From Stratiolaelaps scimitus (taxonomy: Eukaryota > Arthropoda > Arachnida > Mesostigmata > Laelapidae): a DNA stretch of 64,000 nt. Below are positions 53,681-64,000 of the stretch, one piece after another (position 1 is the first letter of the stretch; every line of letters begins with the position of its first letter). The notes beneath the pieces were generated by a model, which worked only from the letters and a program-made list of their open reading frames with translations, had not been told where the DNA came from and did not search any database. The DNA lies in assembly GCA_019614645.1 (NCBI GenBank), contig JABWDB010000002.1, forward strand, positions 19,953,501 to 20,017,500. The letters run 5' to 3'. A program made the position numbers and the translations under genes.

Positions 53681-53783
53681 CAGGCCGAGACCGAGGGACT
53701 GTTTCAAAACATCAGCGAAGTATAGAACGACACTCAGCATGGAGAAACCTAGCCGATCGTGATCACTATAGATTTACGTAAAT

Positions 53784-53923
53784 GGTAAATGTTTATTATT
53801 GGTTTATTAAAGGAGCTGCAATTTTACAATGCTTAAGCTCTCTTATATGTCACACAGCGGGGCTCGAACCTGCGGCCTCTGGCTTCCGACAGCCAGAGAC
53901 TTAGCCGTCTAAGCCACGTATGG
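53784..53923 (-). mobile_element. tRNA-derived SINE, type 2 (tRNA-like head plus AATAAA-rich tail)
   Basis: Read on the minus strand, 53923-53848 looks like a tRNA: A box TGGCTTAGACGG, perfect B box GGTTCGAGCCC, a pairing D stem and mostly paired acceptor ends. Its anticodon arm is an 8-bp perfect stem with a 6-nt loop, so it is not a working tRNA. The following 65 nt (53851-53784) match the 3' part of the 3.7 kb element, ending in ccaataataaacatttacc. No clear target-site duplication was seen. Confidence 0.7.
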
Positions 53924-54727
53924 AACAGCTTCGAGGTACTTAGTACAACAAGGAATAAACTTGCCGTCACAGGTCTTGTTCATTTCAGAGACGTCACGCT
54001 TGACGCATCGGAACTATGGTAAACATAATGGATGACTCGAACGGAATAGCCACCCACTGCGATTACACTGGATGGTGATGATTCATCTTACCATAGGTTA
54101 GCCATATGTTTAAATTGAGGAAAAGTTCTTGGGACCTCACGTTTCCTCAAGTTGGTAAACGCAATCGATAGATTACGAATACACACCGGGAACGACATCT
54201 TTTTTCTATATATGCGACACTATACCGTTGAAAAGAAGTTACGAACATCGAATGTCAGGGCCATATTCCTATTGTGCCGCTTATGAGATTTCTTTGTAAA
54301 GCCTAGCGTATTCGTGAGTAAAAAGGAATTCACTCACGAGCCGGTTTGTAGCCATTCAAGCTGTTGCAATCGCTACGCATATTGGCTATTCCTTTTTTTG
54401 ATGTACTGGGCACCTACAACAGTTACGAATTAATGTCTGATCCACCTTGTATAGTGACGTTCAAAAAAACGATTAAAAAAAGATTCATTGATTATTAGAA
54501 CGCCGCCGCGGCCGCAGCCTCGTTTGGCCGTCGCTTGAGTGACGGTAAGCGGAAGCCTCCTGCCTGGTTCGGCAGTGCCTCCGACTCACGGTAGCGAAAC
54601 ACTTTTGTAAGGAAATAGTTTAAATACGTTTATATGTGAACTTCCGCCGTGATTCAAGCAAAAGACGGTGACGCAATAGACGCTGAGCGGCCATTCTTGC
54701 ACATCACACCTAAAAGCATGGATTGAA

Positions 54728-55084
54728 TCAACTGAGCGTCTGACATGTGCTAGATATATAAGACCAGATGTCTAACATGGCAGGTATTAGTTCGACACTG
54801 CGGTCGCCGGCAATCAGGCAAAGCAGGTCGAGATAACGGGATCGAGTCAGTTGGTCGACAACCCCGTTCAGAGCCTTGACATGCCACAGCCTGCCGTGAT
54901 CTGTCCGATCCGGAAGTTCAGCTGATGCTAACGATTCAAGGTTCACGTCTTGACTTCCAGACCACTCAACTAAGCAGCTCTTAGCGAATTCTTCTTTATC
55001 CGGGGACGTGCGTGCGTTTCTCCTCTCGCCACGAGTGAGCGCGTGTGTTTGCTTCTGGAGTCGTTTATCGGAACAGCAAATCAC
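54728..55084 (-). CDS. Hypothetical open frame, divergent from the gene at 55,182
   Basis: An open frame of about 118 codons ends in TGA at 54728. It has no ATG until near its C-terminus, so if it is coding it is a last exon with an upstream partner or uses a non-ATG start. The composition is protein-like (ESLASAELPDR, DLLCLIAGDRSVELIPAMLD) and not driven by a simple repeat. I recognise no domain. It lies upstream of PLC copy 1 on the same strand, so belonging to that transcript is possible but nothing shows it. Confidence 0.25.
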   Translation of the reverse strand: MICCSDKRLQKQTHALTRGERRNARTSPDKEEFAKSCLVEWSGSQDVNLESLASAELPDRTDHGRLWHVKALNGVVDQLTRSRYLDLLCLIAGDRSVELIPAMLDIWSYISSTCQTLS

Positions 55085-55181
55085 ACCGAAATCCTCTATA
55101 CGGATAGCGTTGCTGTGCGCGTACGTACAGGAGACCTAAAAACGAGCCTGTAATTCGTTCGAAAGAGAGCTGGTACCAGAG

Positions 55182-58100
55182 ATGGCGGTTTCAGAAACAT
55201 CTACAGCACACAACCGGATAGAGATGATCACGGAAATGATCACTGTCCTCCTCTGGGTGAATGCTGATGCGAAAGCTGAAGCTGAAAGCCTGAACAAACT
55301 CGCGAATGGGAAACTGACTAGGCTGCAGGACTGGACAATGTGGTTCGACAAACTCCGAGATGAAAAGCCGTCATGCCTTCACGAGTTGTATAGGACAACC
55401 GAAAGGGGCTTCCGGAGATTCGACGACGTGTTAAAAGTGGCCGAAGATTCGGAGCAGATTCGGAGGACCCGCGGACTATTGAGAAGCGCCATGGAAGTCG
55501 TTGGCCATCACATGAGTAAACTAACAATCGAGAAGAGCACCAGTGAGCAGAGCGTAATCCCTTCATTTGATGCTCAGGGACGCTACAAAATGGAAAGGTA
55601 TGTATATACAGAGAACCTCTATTAGTCATTCGCTATTTCAGCTAGAGTTCATAAGGCTGGGTGTCCAACAGCATTTCCTTCAGTTTCGGGATCTCCCGCT
55701 TGGTTGAAGTTAGTCTCGAGAGGTTAAGGTGACCGTCTGTCCCCTGGATGGTCTAGTGGTGAGCGTCTTAGACTACTAGACCGGAGGGACACGTGTGTGT
55801 TGGTTTCAAACACTGTCAGACGCGGAGAATCTTTGGAGTTCTTTATCATCTTTCTTTGTCTGAAGATTCTTGTCAGGTACGAGTAAGGCAGAGAATAAGC
55901 AAAGGTGGCCCCGACAGGTCCTCATAGTGATACATAAAGGTTAGGAGCTGAGGCCTGTCAGATAGGGGAACAGCTGAGGGTCAGCTCGAAAAACAGTTTT
56001 AAGGTGACCGTCTAGGTTGCAGCCGAGTACGCGGTCTATGGTTGTTACTCAGCTAACGCAGCATATCAAGAAAGGATTCATCGAAAACGGAGATCGATTT
56101 CGATCCACATTTTATTGACATGTAACATCCGATCAAGATAATGCCTTTTGTTTGCTCCTAATTTTGCTTTGCATATATTTATCATGAAAGCTTCGAGTCA
56201 CTTCGCCAAAATCGAAGCGTGAGTTCCTGACACGATTCTAATTAGTGGGCCTATAAACTTCACCTGCACCTTCAATATGAACATGCATAGCTTGAACTAA
56301 CTTTAGCACAAATTCGCGATCATATGTGACAGATATAGATCAGATGAGAGCCCTTCTGTCTAAACATTTTTCCAAGATGCTCGCGAAACCCGAATGACAG
56401 GTCGACTATGTTTTGCAGGGAGGGACCACAATAGACGACAATAGTGTCTGTGAAACTAGAGTACTTCGTACGATGAATGTGCCATCTGTTACAGTATGAT
56501 TGGACTAGCCGCCGCAAAGCGCACTAGTGATATTATACAAGGTGTTTCATCAGTATTTTGAATCCTCCTTGAGCTGCGCCGGTGCTGAAAACACGGGAGC
56601 TTCGGCGGTTTTTTCATGCTCAGGATCAATGCTCCGTCCGTGTTCTAATTGACCTAGTTTTATTTTAGAGTAAGAGTTCAGTGATAATGTTTATATCAGT
56701 ACACATTTATTCCAACATACAATAATTAGGAATTATTTCTAGGGACTATTGGGGAGGGGGGATTAGCTGGGACCGGCGCTGAGGCCGACATTGTCCCGAG
56801 GAAGGCGATGGCTTTGCCTCTCTGCATAGCGAGGGACAGGCGTTCCAGAAGGAAAGATGAGTGATAATTGTACCTAATAATCGTGTAAAAATATTAAGCA
56901 AGTACCAACGTTAATACTCCCTGTTTCCCAGTGCCTCTTCTAATTTTGTTTAATTATCAAATCTCGCGTCAAGGCAGTAACTGAGACTCGAGCATGAATC
57001 TGTTTTTTGCCAAAAAAACAACGATGTTCACAACGTAATTATCGATAGACATCGGTAATTGGAGGGGCAGAGCATTCTCCAGCTATTATAAATGCAACGT
57101 GCTACTTACCAACTTTTCGATAATGTTTCCTTATTTCCACAGGGATATGACCACTCTGTATGCGCTCAGCGACTACGCATTTTGGCTGTCCCGAATCTTC
57201 AAGGAGCAGGAAAAAGTGGTGTAACACTCAGTAGTGGGACTAGAATCAAAGCGTAAATTATCGGGGCTGACTCACAGCCAACATTTGACGTCCACGAAAC
57301 TGCGAAAGGATATCGTTTCTCCGCTGTAAAGCAACAAAACCGGCGGTGGCGGCGGCGGCCATAACCGTAACAATAGGCACGCCGGTACGGCGTGACGCCA
57401 AGGTCGGGCTGGGCCCTGTATGCTAAGTGGCCGAACCGGCTTATATGCATACAAGGCAACAAACGTCGCATGCCAATGGATTAAGCAGTTCGAAATCGGT
57501 GGCAGGTGCCGATATACCATGAGTCCTCTCGTAAACCGGCCCCGCAGCACTGCCGACATGGATGAAGCTAAATGGCAAGAATCATCAACTCGAAGGAGAC
57601 GGGAGTGGCAGTCATTCGTGGATAAAACTACTCTAATTTAAACAACTCAGTACAGTAGGCATACGATGTTTATATACATATACATATATTTATATACATT
57701 TTCATAGCATAGGTCAAGCGGATACTTCTCTTGTGGGACCTACATTATATACTGCCAAAGTGTAGAACACGAGCTAATATTACCATCGAGTGCCACCACA
57801 ATCATCAGCAGTCGAAAACGAAAGAACTGTAAGAAGAAAAGAGATAAAAAAATAAGTATCTAGTTTCCGTATGCGTTGCTTTCTACTGAATGTGCAAATT
57901 TATTTCGTCGCAACCCCTGTTTCGAATTTGAACTGATACGGCGACGGCGGCGGCGCACGTACCAAACTCGATCTCATTAGCCTCAACTCACTCACTTTAT
58001 CGCTGGCTCTTCGTTAGCAAATATAAATAAACAAAAATATTTGTAACCGTTTTGTATACAACAGAAATATTGGCGTTGTTAATTTGCTTCCAGGTTAAGC

Positions 58101-58689
58101 TAGGCTAGCTAAATTGACCAAAGCCTATATATTTGCTAGGAAGAACTTATTATAGCATTATAGAGCAATGCTACCACCTATTGATGGACCACTAATATCT
58201 CAATATACTAACGTCATAAATAATATAGCAGTGAAGCATGCAGTTTCAAACATCCGATCCTCAGCAATGAGAAAGCACAATATGTTATAGGTCTATACAT
58301 TTATATGTATATGTATATATTTATATTATTCTATTTACTCAGTATAAATCTGACCACAGGACAACATATGAACCGTGGTCGGTTAACTCAACGGGATATA
58401 TTTTCTCCTCTGCATCTGTGTATATATGTACAATGAAGCACTAATAATTGACAGCAATAGGTGAACATATGCCTCAATCAATCAATAGAGACGGTGTGCA
58501 TCGTCATATCGAATATCTTCCTGCAGAACTTTTTTTCTTGATGGATAGGTTGACGCGACAGTAGACACCAACCCGGACGTCCAGGTGACAGAGAGCCTGA
58601 CTGAAGCTGAAGCGATGACGTATACTGAATACAACGTCGATCCGATCGCGCGAATCGTCGATATCGAGTGCCTGAGTGCGACGACTTGA
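55182..58689 (+). CDS. Unrecognised three-exon gene between the two PLC copies, about 210 residues
   Basis: I do not recognise the protein. Exon 1, 55182-55597, starts at an ATG (MAVSETSTAHNRIEMITEMI) and ends in phase 2 at a gtatgt donor. Exon 2, 57143-57218, follows a tttccacag acceptor in the same frame (RDMTTLYALSDYAFWLSRIF). Exon 3, 58549-58689, follows a T-rich tract and gatag, and gives an acidic tail (VDATVDTNPDVQVTESLTEA... to TGA). If the exon 2 donor (gtgtaa) is not used, translation instead stops at 57222-57224, giving 165 residues. The product looks soluble and largely helical, with many charged residues and no signal peptide or clear membrane span. A SINE sits in intron 1 (55739-55998). 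Exon 1 begins 97 bp from a divergent minus-strand frame. The frame-consistent splicing of three separate open pieces is the main evidence. Confidence 0.68.
55739..55998 (+). mobile_element. tRNA-derived SINE, type 1, full-length copy B
   Basis: 260-nt element with a 15-bp target-site duplication, ttaaggtgaccgtct at 55724-55738 and 55999-56013. Head, body and tail are the same as copy A, with scattered substitutions and one small indel. It is inserted in the first intron of the unrecognised plus-strand gene, in the same orientation. Confidence 0.9.
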
Positions 58690-59762
58690 AATCTGATAAT
58701 GATCTAATCAGCATTGTGCTCGAGTGTCGCCTGTGGAGTATTCCTAGGGAGCACATCGCTTTCTGTGCGCTATTGCTTTGCGGGTGAACCTGAGAAATAT
58801 CCAGCCGAAAAGCTGGACATTCCTCGTCATCGATGGGAGTATCTAGTATTGTTATCTAAGTGTAGCAATGACCACCGTCGATCTATACACTGATACAATC
58901 AATTGATCATGTTGCGGACGACCGGAGCGAAGCGAGAGTGTTTGTTAACTCAAGTCAAAATTAATAGTCTATATGAAATATTTGGCCTAGGCAAGAGATT
59001 GGTATCAAGCAAAGTTCACCGGTTGCATTATTCCTATTGACATGTACAGGTCGTTTCCTCAACAAGACGCGAAGCGAGACAAGGAAGAAGAAAGAAAATT
59101 AGCTGCGCTTGATATAGCCGTATGATGTATACCGTTTACTCACGTACTATTGTACATTTGCATTGGTCTATCAGGTCAATGATGAATGATCTTCATGATT
59201 GACCGAGACGAGTATGTCAGGTTCGTAAACCGTATTCGCTAACATCCGACTCTGACGCAGGCGTCGGACAGACCCTTACGGTTGGGGGACTCCCCATGGA
59301 AGGCATAAGGCATATGTCTTGGAAAAATGGATCATTAGACTCATAGGAGCGGTGCATATATGCCTCAATGCCAGTCGTTGTTTTGATCATTTTCATCACC
59401 AATTTCAATGCACTCGTCCTTCTTCGATGACGTTGTTGACAAGATTCGTGACGCTCATAGTGGGATACAGAGATCGGCGGGGAACTAAACCTAAATGCTG
59501 TAACTAGGGCCATGGAAACTTAGTAATACTGTGCTGTTTTTACGCTATTGTACAGTTAAATTACAAATTCTACTATGCATGTCCTACATGTCCTACAAGC
59601 CTAGTTGTCACTGAAATAGTATACCATTCAAGGAGCACGGTTGATACCGAGCAAGGGAATTACAACAGTAGTTACAATTCTGCCGAGAAACGACACAACA
59701 ACCATGACTCACCAAAATGTATGGTATCATATCATTGTAGATTCGAGACAAATATTGTATAC

Positions 59763-59798
<36 letters not shown>

Positions 59799-61364
59799 TT
59801 TGGAAGGTACATCTGCTGGTTCGACTATATTTGCCTGCAAGGTCAACGTGTACGGAAATAGGACGTGTCGAATAGACATATTCCTTCGGACAGGTGATTA
59901 AATTTCGAGCTGAACTAGCATACGATGAATAACTTGATCGATCAGCTACCTTAAGTTCTCATTCCTACATGCTATTACGACAAACAACGTCTTCCACTAT
60001 GGCATTCACTATGTGTAGTATGCTAAGTCCCTATATCTATATATATATCGCTTTCTGACAAGCCTATATCGACTTGAGAACCTGTTGGTACAGCCACATT
60101 GCACATTCTAGATTATCACTATCGTTAATCGATCCACATGTATCGTGTGTGTTTCTTGAAACGGTCCGATCGTTAGGTCACTGTACATCGGTAGTATATT
60201 ATAGTATTATGAATATATATAATCGACTCGTGTAATAATACCCTCACCTATGTGTGGTGTATGTGTGTGTGTGTCCGATTCACCCAGAGTACAATAACGT
60301 TTGTAGCAGTAATGCCTCACAAGACACCTTCTCGACAACAGGTAGATACCGTCTTCCCTTCTGTTTAGTCACCCTATGAAGATACAATGCGTATATGCAT
60401 ACACGTACTAATGTACAGAGTTATAATTAGGGAGAGAAAGCTTTGTAACTATTGATTTTCGACTTAAGATCAGCCAGAGCGTACGTGACGAGCGATGACG
60501 TTAGCCATGAGCATCATAAATTGACCTCCGTTTTGTCACCCTAATTAGGTACGTACCCTATCAGTCAAGACATATTTACTCTAAATGTAGGTTCACATCT
60601 ATTCATGCTTATATCGTAGCCGCACGTGCTTAACGCCATCCAGCGTGAGTGGGTAGTGTTTAAAGTAAACATCGGGCTGTGCAGTATTGATTAGGGTTAT
60701 CGTAGAGGTTTTGGATTGATCATCCCGTCAATTTATGTCAGCACATCAAATAATAATACATATTAACACAACGTCACTATGCAACAGCCCAAACAGGATG
60801 CGAATTTACGATATAGCAACTTTGTTCAGCCCCTCGCTGATCTGCCGCCCGTGGCTATTGGCCAACTAATGTATACCCGCAATTTGAATACAAGTTCAAT
60901 ACACTCAGCACACAGGATTAGTCGGCACCTCGCATCAGACACTAAGCAAGCTAATAAGTATTTATCTGTTTCGAGTTTATCATATCTTCGCTGACCTGTT
61001 CGGCATAGTCGTATCGCCATGTCGAACTGACAAACGCTTATCTGTGGGCCCTCTATGGTCGTGTGTTGGGTTGAAAAAAAGGGTCGTTTCAATGTCTCTG
61101 TATGATCAGTACATATTCTCCAAACATGCTGATAACAGGCTTTACAGCACTCACAAAAACTGGTTCGTTCTCGATATGGTACAATGTCTCGATATTAGAC
61201 CGCCACTGGCCGACCGTTTTCGTTGGTGGCCAAACGAGTGAGAGATAGTCGATTGCCGTCTGTCGAGATCAGGACGGCCTTGTTCCCTCAAGGGTGGGTA
61301 CTGTGTTCAGCTTCGAACTCGAATAACGAACACAAAAATAAAATAGGTTTCATATTTAGCCAGT
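58690..61364. other. No gene seen between the unknown gene and PLC copy 2
   Basis: AT-rich, with TA microsatellites and short frames. It should include the 3' UTRs of the two convergent genes. Confidence 0.5.
59763..59799. repeat. (TA)n microsatellite with one interruption
   Basis: Two TA runs split by a tg at 59779-59780. Confidence 0.9.
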
Positions 61365-62355
61365 TTAGCTGCTGTGCGTCAAAGCCTCTGGGCAAGTGTT
61401 CATGGACACATGAACAAAGAGTGTGGCCGGGACGATTTTTTCAAACGACGCGTTCCTCAGATGCACGTGACGGTACCCACAGCGGATGGCGCTCACTGGT
61501 ATGGCGTACTTTCCCAACTTGAGGTTTTTACCCGTTCGCGAATCGTCCTTGACGATGAAAACCAGCGTGGCTAGACTGGGCACGTTGATCGTGAACTCGA
61601 ACGACTTGTTCCAGTGAGGGTTGAATCCTGTTGAAGCGCGTGGAGGGAACGCATTGGTTAGCCGAAAGAACGCGACTCGTAGGATCGAGTCAATGCAATG
61701 TTAGAATCTATTAGAACTCGAATTTATTGATGCACACACACACACACGCATAATAAATTGAGTGTTATATTATTGCGTGATTGCCACTCCCCAGCACAAG
61801 CGCTGTATAAGCAGACTGGTCACGTTGAATTACAGAAGGAAAATAATCAAAAAGTATTTGACTGAGAGAGCGCGTACCATTATTTTTTACGAACTCGGTC
61901 TTCGCCGTACGCGAGTCTAACGGGTGGCCGACGATTTTGAGGACGACGTATGGGTCGACAACCTCGCCCTCGAGAGCTTCATCCGGCTTGGGGATGTGCT
62001 GTCCGCTGATGATCTATGGAAAAAACACACATAAAAAATATATGTTTTCTTTGATAATGCAACATTAAAATTGGAGATATTTAAGCAGGCGCAAAGTCGA
62101 GCAATAATAATTGCCATACCCCGGAAGAGCTGAGTAACGTTTGAAATAGCATACGCATATGGTTAGACCGTATTACGCACCAAAAATAAAAATTGGTCGC
62201 TTGTCCTGTGAGGTATTCTTGCAAAGTGCAACCATCCATTTACTAAAGGCTTACGTATCACTTTTTAACAGGAGAATATCCAGGAGACATCGACTGGCCA
62301 AGGTATCGATATTGATTTACTAAGCAGATTAGCAGTCACAATCCCAGTTGCTATC

Positions 62356-62386
<31 letters not shown>

Positions 62387-63629
62387 GTTATTACCTTTAT
62401 GTTGAGTTTTCGGCGCAGATGTGACGGGGGTTGATTGAAGTTGAACCCTTCGCGTAGAATCTGCGGTTTAAGCACGTAACCGCAGTTGCCATTTTGGGCG
62501 AACTTCGCCACGTTGTAAAACATGCTTCGGTCAGGAGTTTGATAGTTGAGCGCCACTGAATCGAGAATGTGGACATCAGGAATATTAATTAGTATCGCTT
62601 GTTTATTTAATTAGTATCGCTTGCACTAGGCCTCGTTCGATCGTTAAAATGAGGACGCCTCTCCGTTCGCTGTTATTTTTAAGTTCGGCTTGCAGTCTGC
62701 TGGTTGCGTTTCCGAAACACGTCTTTGCCTCTTGGCGATACGAGTGCAACAAGATCAAGCTTTTCGAAGCTTTGCAATTACGAGTTTGCACCATGTAATA
62801 TATCTCTACCGTTAATTATGAGAAACACCACGAAATCGTATTTGCCCAAAAAACAAACGTTGGGCACGTCGGTAAAACCTACCAATTTGACATCCTATAT
62901 TGAACACTGGAATAGGATCATAATTAGTGGACGATGTTCTGCTGCCTTTCGGGTAGATTCTTGCAAGAAATTGCCTGGTATACCTCATGAAGTCCTGTAC
63001 ACCCTCTTCACTTGATAGGATCTTCAGGCATTTCGTCTCGCTAAATGATGTCATTTGGTTGAAATTCCCTGTTAAAAGCATGACTACGTTATACATTGAT
63101 CACCCATATCGAATGACACCTACATCAGTTCGAAACGATAGTCAGTTACTCACATCAGCGTATGATAGTTACGGTTATTTCTTTCCACAATGCGTATACA
63201 TCAGAATAAAAAAATGATCGCTATTCAAACGAACCAGGTTCATATGCCATAGCATATGAACAAAGCGTAGAAGAGATTCTTTATACACGATAACATAACA
63301 TCAGAGTACAATATGCTATTCTATATGCTACCCCGACAATATCTAGCGTCCTATAGAATCTGTTGAAGGGCGGAATTACCACGTTGTACATTGTTACGTC
63401 TACACACAGATTAATCAGAGAAGAACTGCCACAACTGTCCTTACATGTTTCTGTCTCCCGAAATGTTCGGAACTGTGTCGCCACGACATAGTGGACTAGA
63501 TCGGAGAGATCTGCAGCAATCGCGCTGTGTTTCCGCGAACCGCCTACGCCACCACCAACTCGTGACGAGGCCCGTCGAGACAGCGAGCGTCGCAATGAGA
63601 CGCTACGCTCCTTGCTTTCGCCGGAAACA
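61365..63629 (-). CDS. Phosphoinositide-specific phospholipase C, delta-like, copy 2 (partial; 5' end beyond window)
   Basis: Five minus-strand exons with clean GT-AG borders: 63629-63445 (linker and start of [21 protein letters not shown]), 63068-62883 ([30 protein letters not shown]), 62555-62395 ([20 protein letters not shown]), 62013-61878 ([26 protein letters not shown]) and 61627-61365 ([26 protein letters not shown], stop TAA). Phases equal those of copy 1 at every junction and two exons have identical lengths, but the linker exon (185 against 155 nt), the first C2 exon (136 against 121) and the tail differ. The X domain, EF-hands and start must lie to the right of 64,000. All five exons are open, so nothing suggests a pseudogene. 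Same orientation as copy 1, about 11 kb upstream of it. Confidence 0.92.
62357..62384. repeat. (TA)n microsatellite in PLC copy 2 intron
   Basis: About 14 units, immediately downstream of the donor of exon 62555-62395. Confidence 0.95.
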
Positions 63630-64000
63630 CTGCCACAATGATAAGAACAGGGACGCAAGACGTGATTAATATTACAGTAATTAGTATTTTGATAAGAATG
63701 TGTTCATTTAAGCTTTCTCCCTTGCTTCTCATTTGGAAACAGATACATATCTGCTTCATTTCAGTCGTCGGCAATGCACGGCCTAAATATTCGATCCTGT
63801 ACGAAGCGTTTATCCTTGACAATTAGTTGCTTCGACTTGTGATACAATGTAAACCACAACGTCGAATGTATGATAGTCTAGTTTAGCAACCAACCCTCGC
63901 ATAACCTAACGTATGCGTACGCAGATGCAATGGTTACGGATGTTCTTGACGATCGATAACTAGAAAGGGGGTCATGTTCGTTCAGCTAATTATCACTCGG

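Noticed and set aside
53848..53923. Functional tRNA gene on the minus strand
   Set aside because: The anticodon loop is disrupted by an extended stem and the sequence continues into a SINE tail shared with another locus.
54500..54600. GC-rich patch considered as a structural RNA
   Set aside because: Some self-complementarity but no recognisable rRNA, snRNA or tRNA signature.
57199..57559. Minus-strand frames of 90-95 codons over the exon 2 region
   Set aside because: Proline-rich stretch comes from a GGC tract, and the plus-strand exon 2 explains the left part.

Overview
The window is eukaryotic, probably arthropod DNA. Genes are split by GT-AG introns of roughly 60-1,900 bp, coding exons are sparse, and AT, GA, CAG/GCC and AAC microsatellites and tRNA-derived SINEs are everywhere. 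My best guess is a mite or tick, but that rests on general look, not on a diagnostic gene. Nothing prokaryotic, viral or CRISPR-like was seen.

Layout. Positions 1-33,500 hold no gene I can defend: microsatellites, an old SINE (about 3.72-4.03 kb), a short palindrome (8.18 kb), a decayed reverse-transcriptase fragment (19.4-19.9 kb, minus strand) and a nearly open broken frame (29.6-30.06 kb, minus). From about 33.57 to 35.14 kb on the plus strand lies the 3' half of a TGF-beta superfamily ligand gene: end of the propeptide, a furin-type site and a nine-cysteine mature domain. Positions 35.1-43.3 kb are again repeat-rich without a clear gene.

The right third carries two copies, on the minus strand, of a phosphoinositide-specific phospholipase C of the delta architecture. 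Copy 1 (43.3-50.5 kb) shows EF-hands, X, Y and C2 over 14 exons; its PH domain was not found. Copy 2 (61.4-63.6 kb, running off the right edge) shows the end of the XY linker, Y and C2 in five exons. The shared exons have the same phases, and two have identical lengths (186 and 161 nt), so this is a tandem duplication, old enough for many substitutions. Between the copies, on the plus strand, is an unrecognised three-exon gene (55.18-58.69 kb, about 210 residues), and three insertions of one tRNA-derived SINE with visible target-site duplications (52.6, 53.6 and 55.7 kb). A second SINE type (53.8 kb) shares its 3' tail with the 3.7 kb element.

How the genes relate: the ligand is a secreted signal and the PLCs are intracellular lipid-signalling enzymes; nothing in the sequence links them beyond proximity. 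All gene models come from hand translation and splice-site phase matching and have not been checked by alignment.
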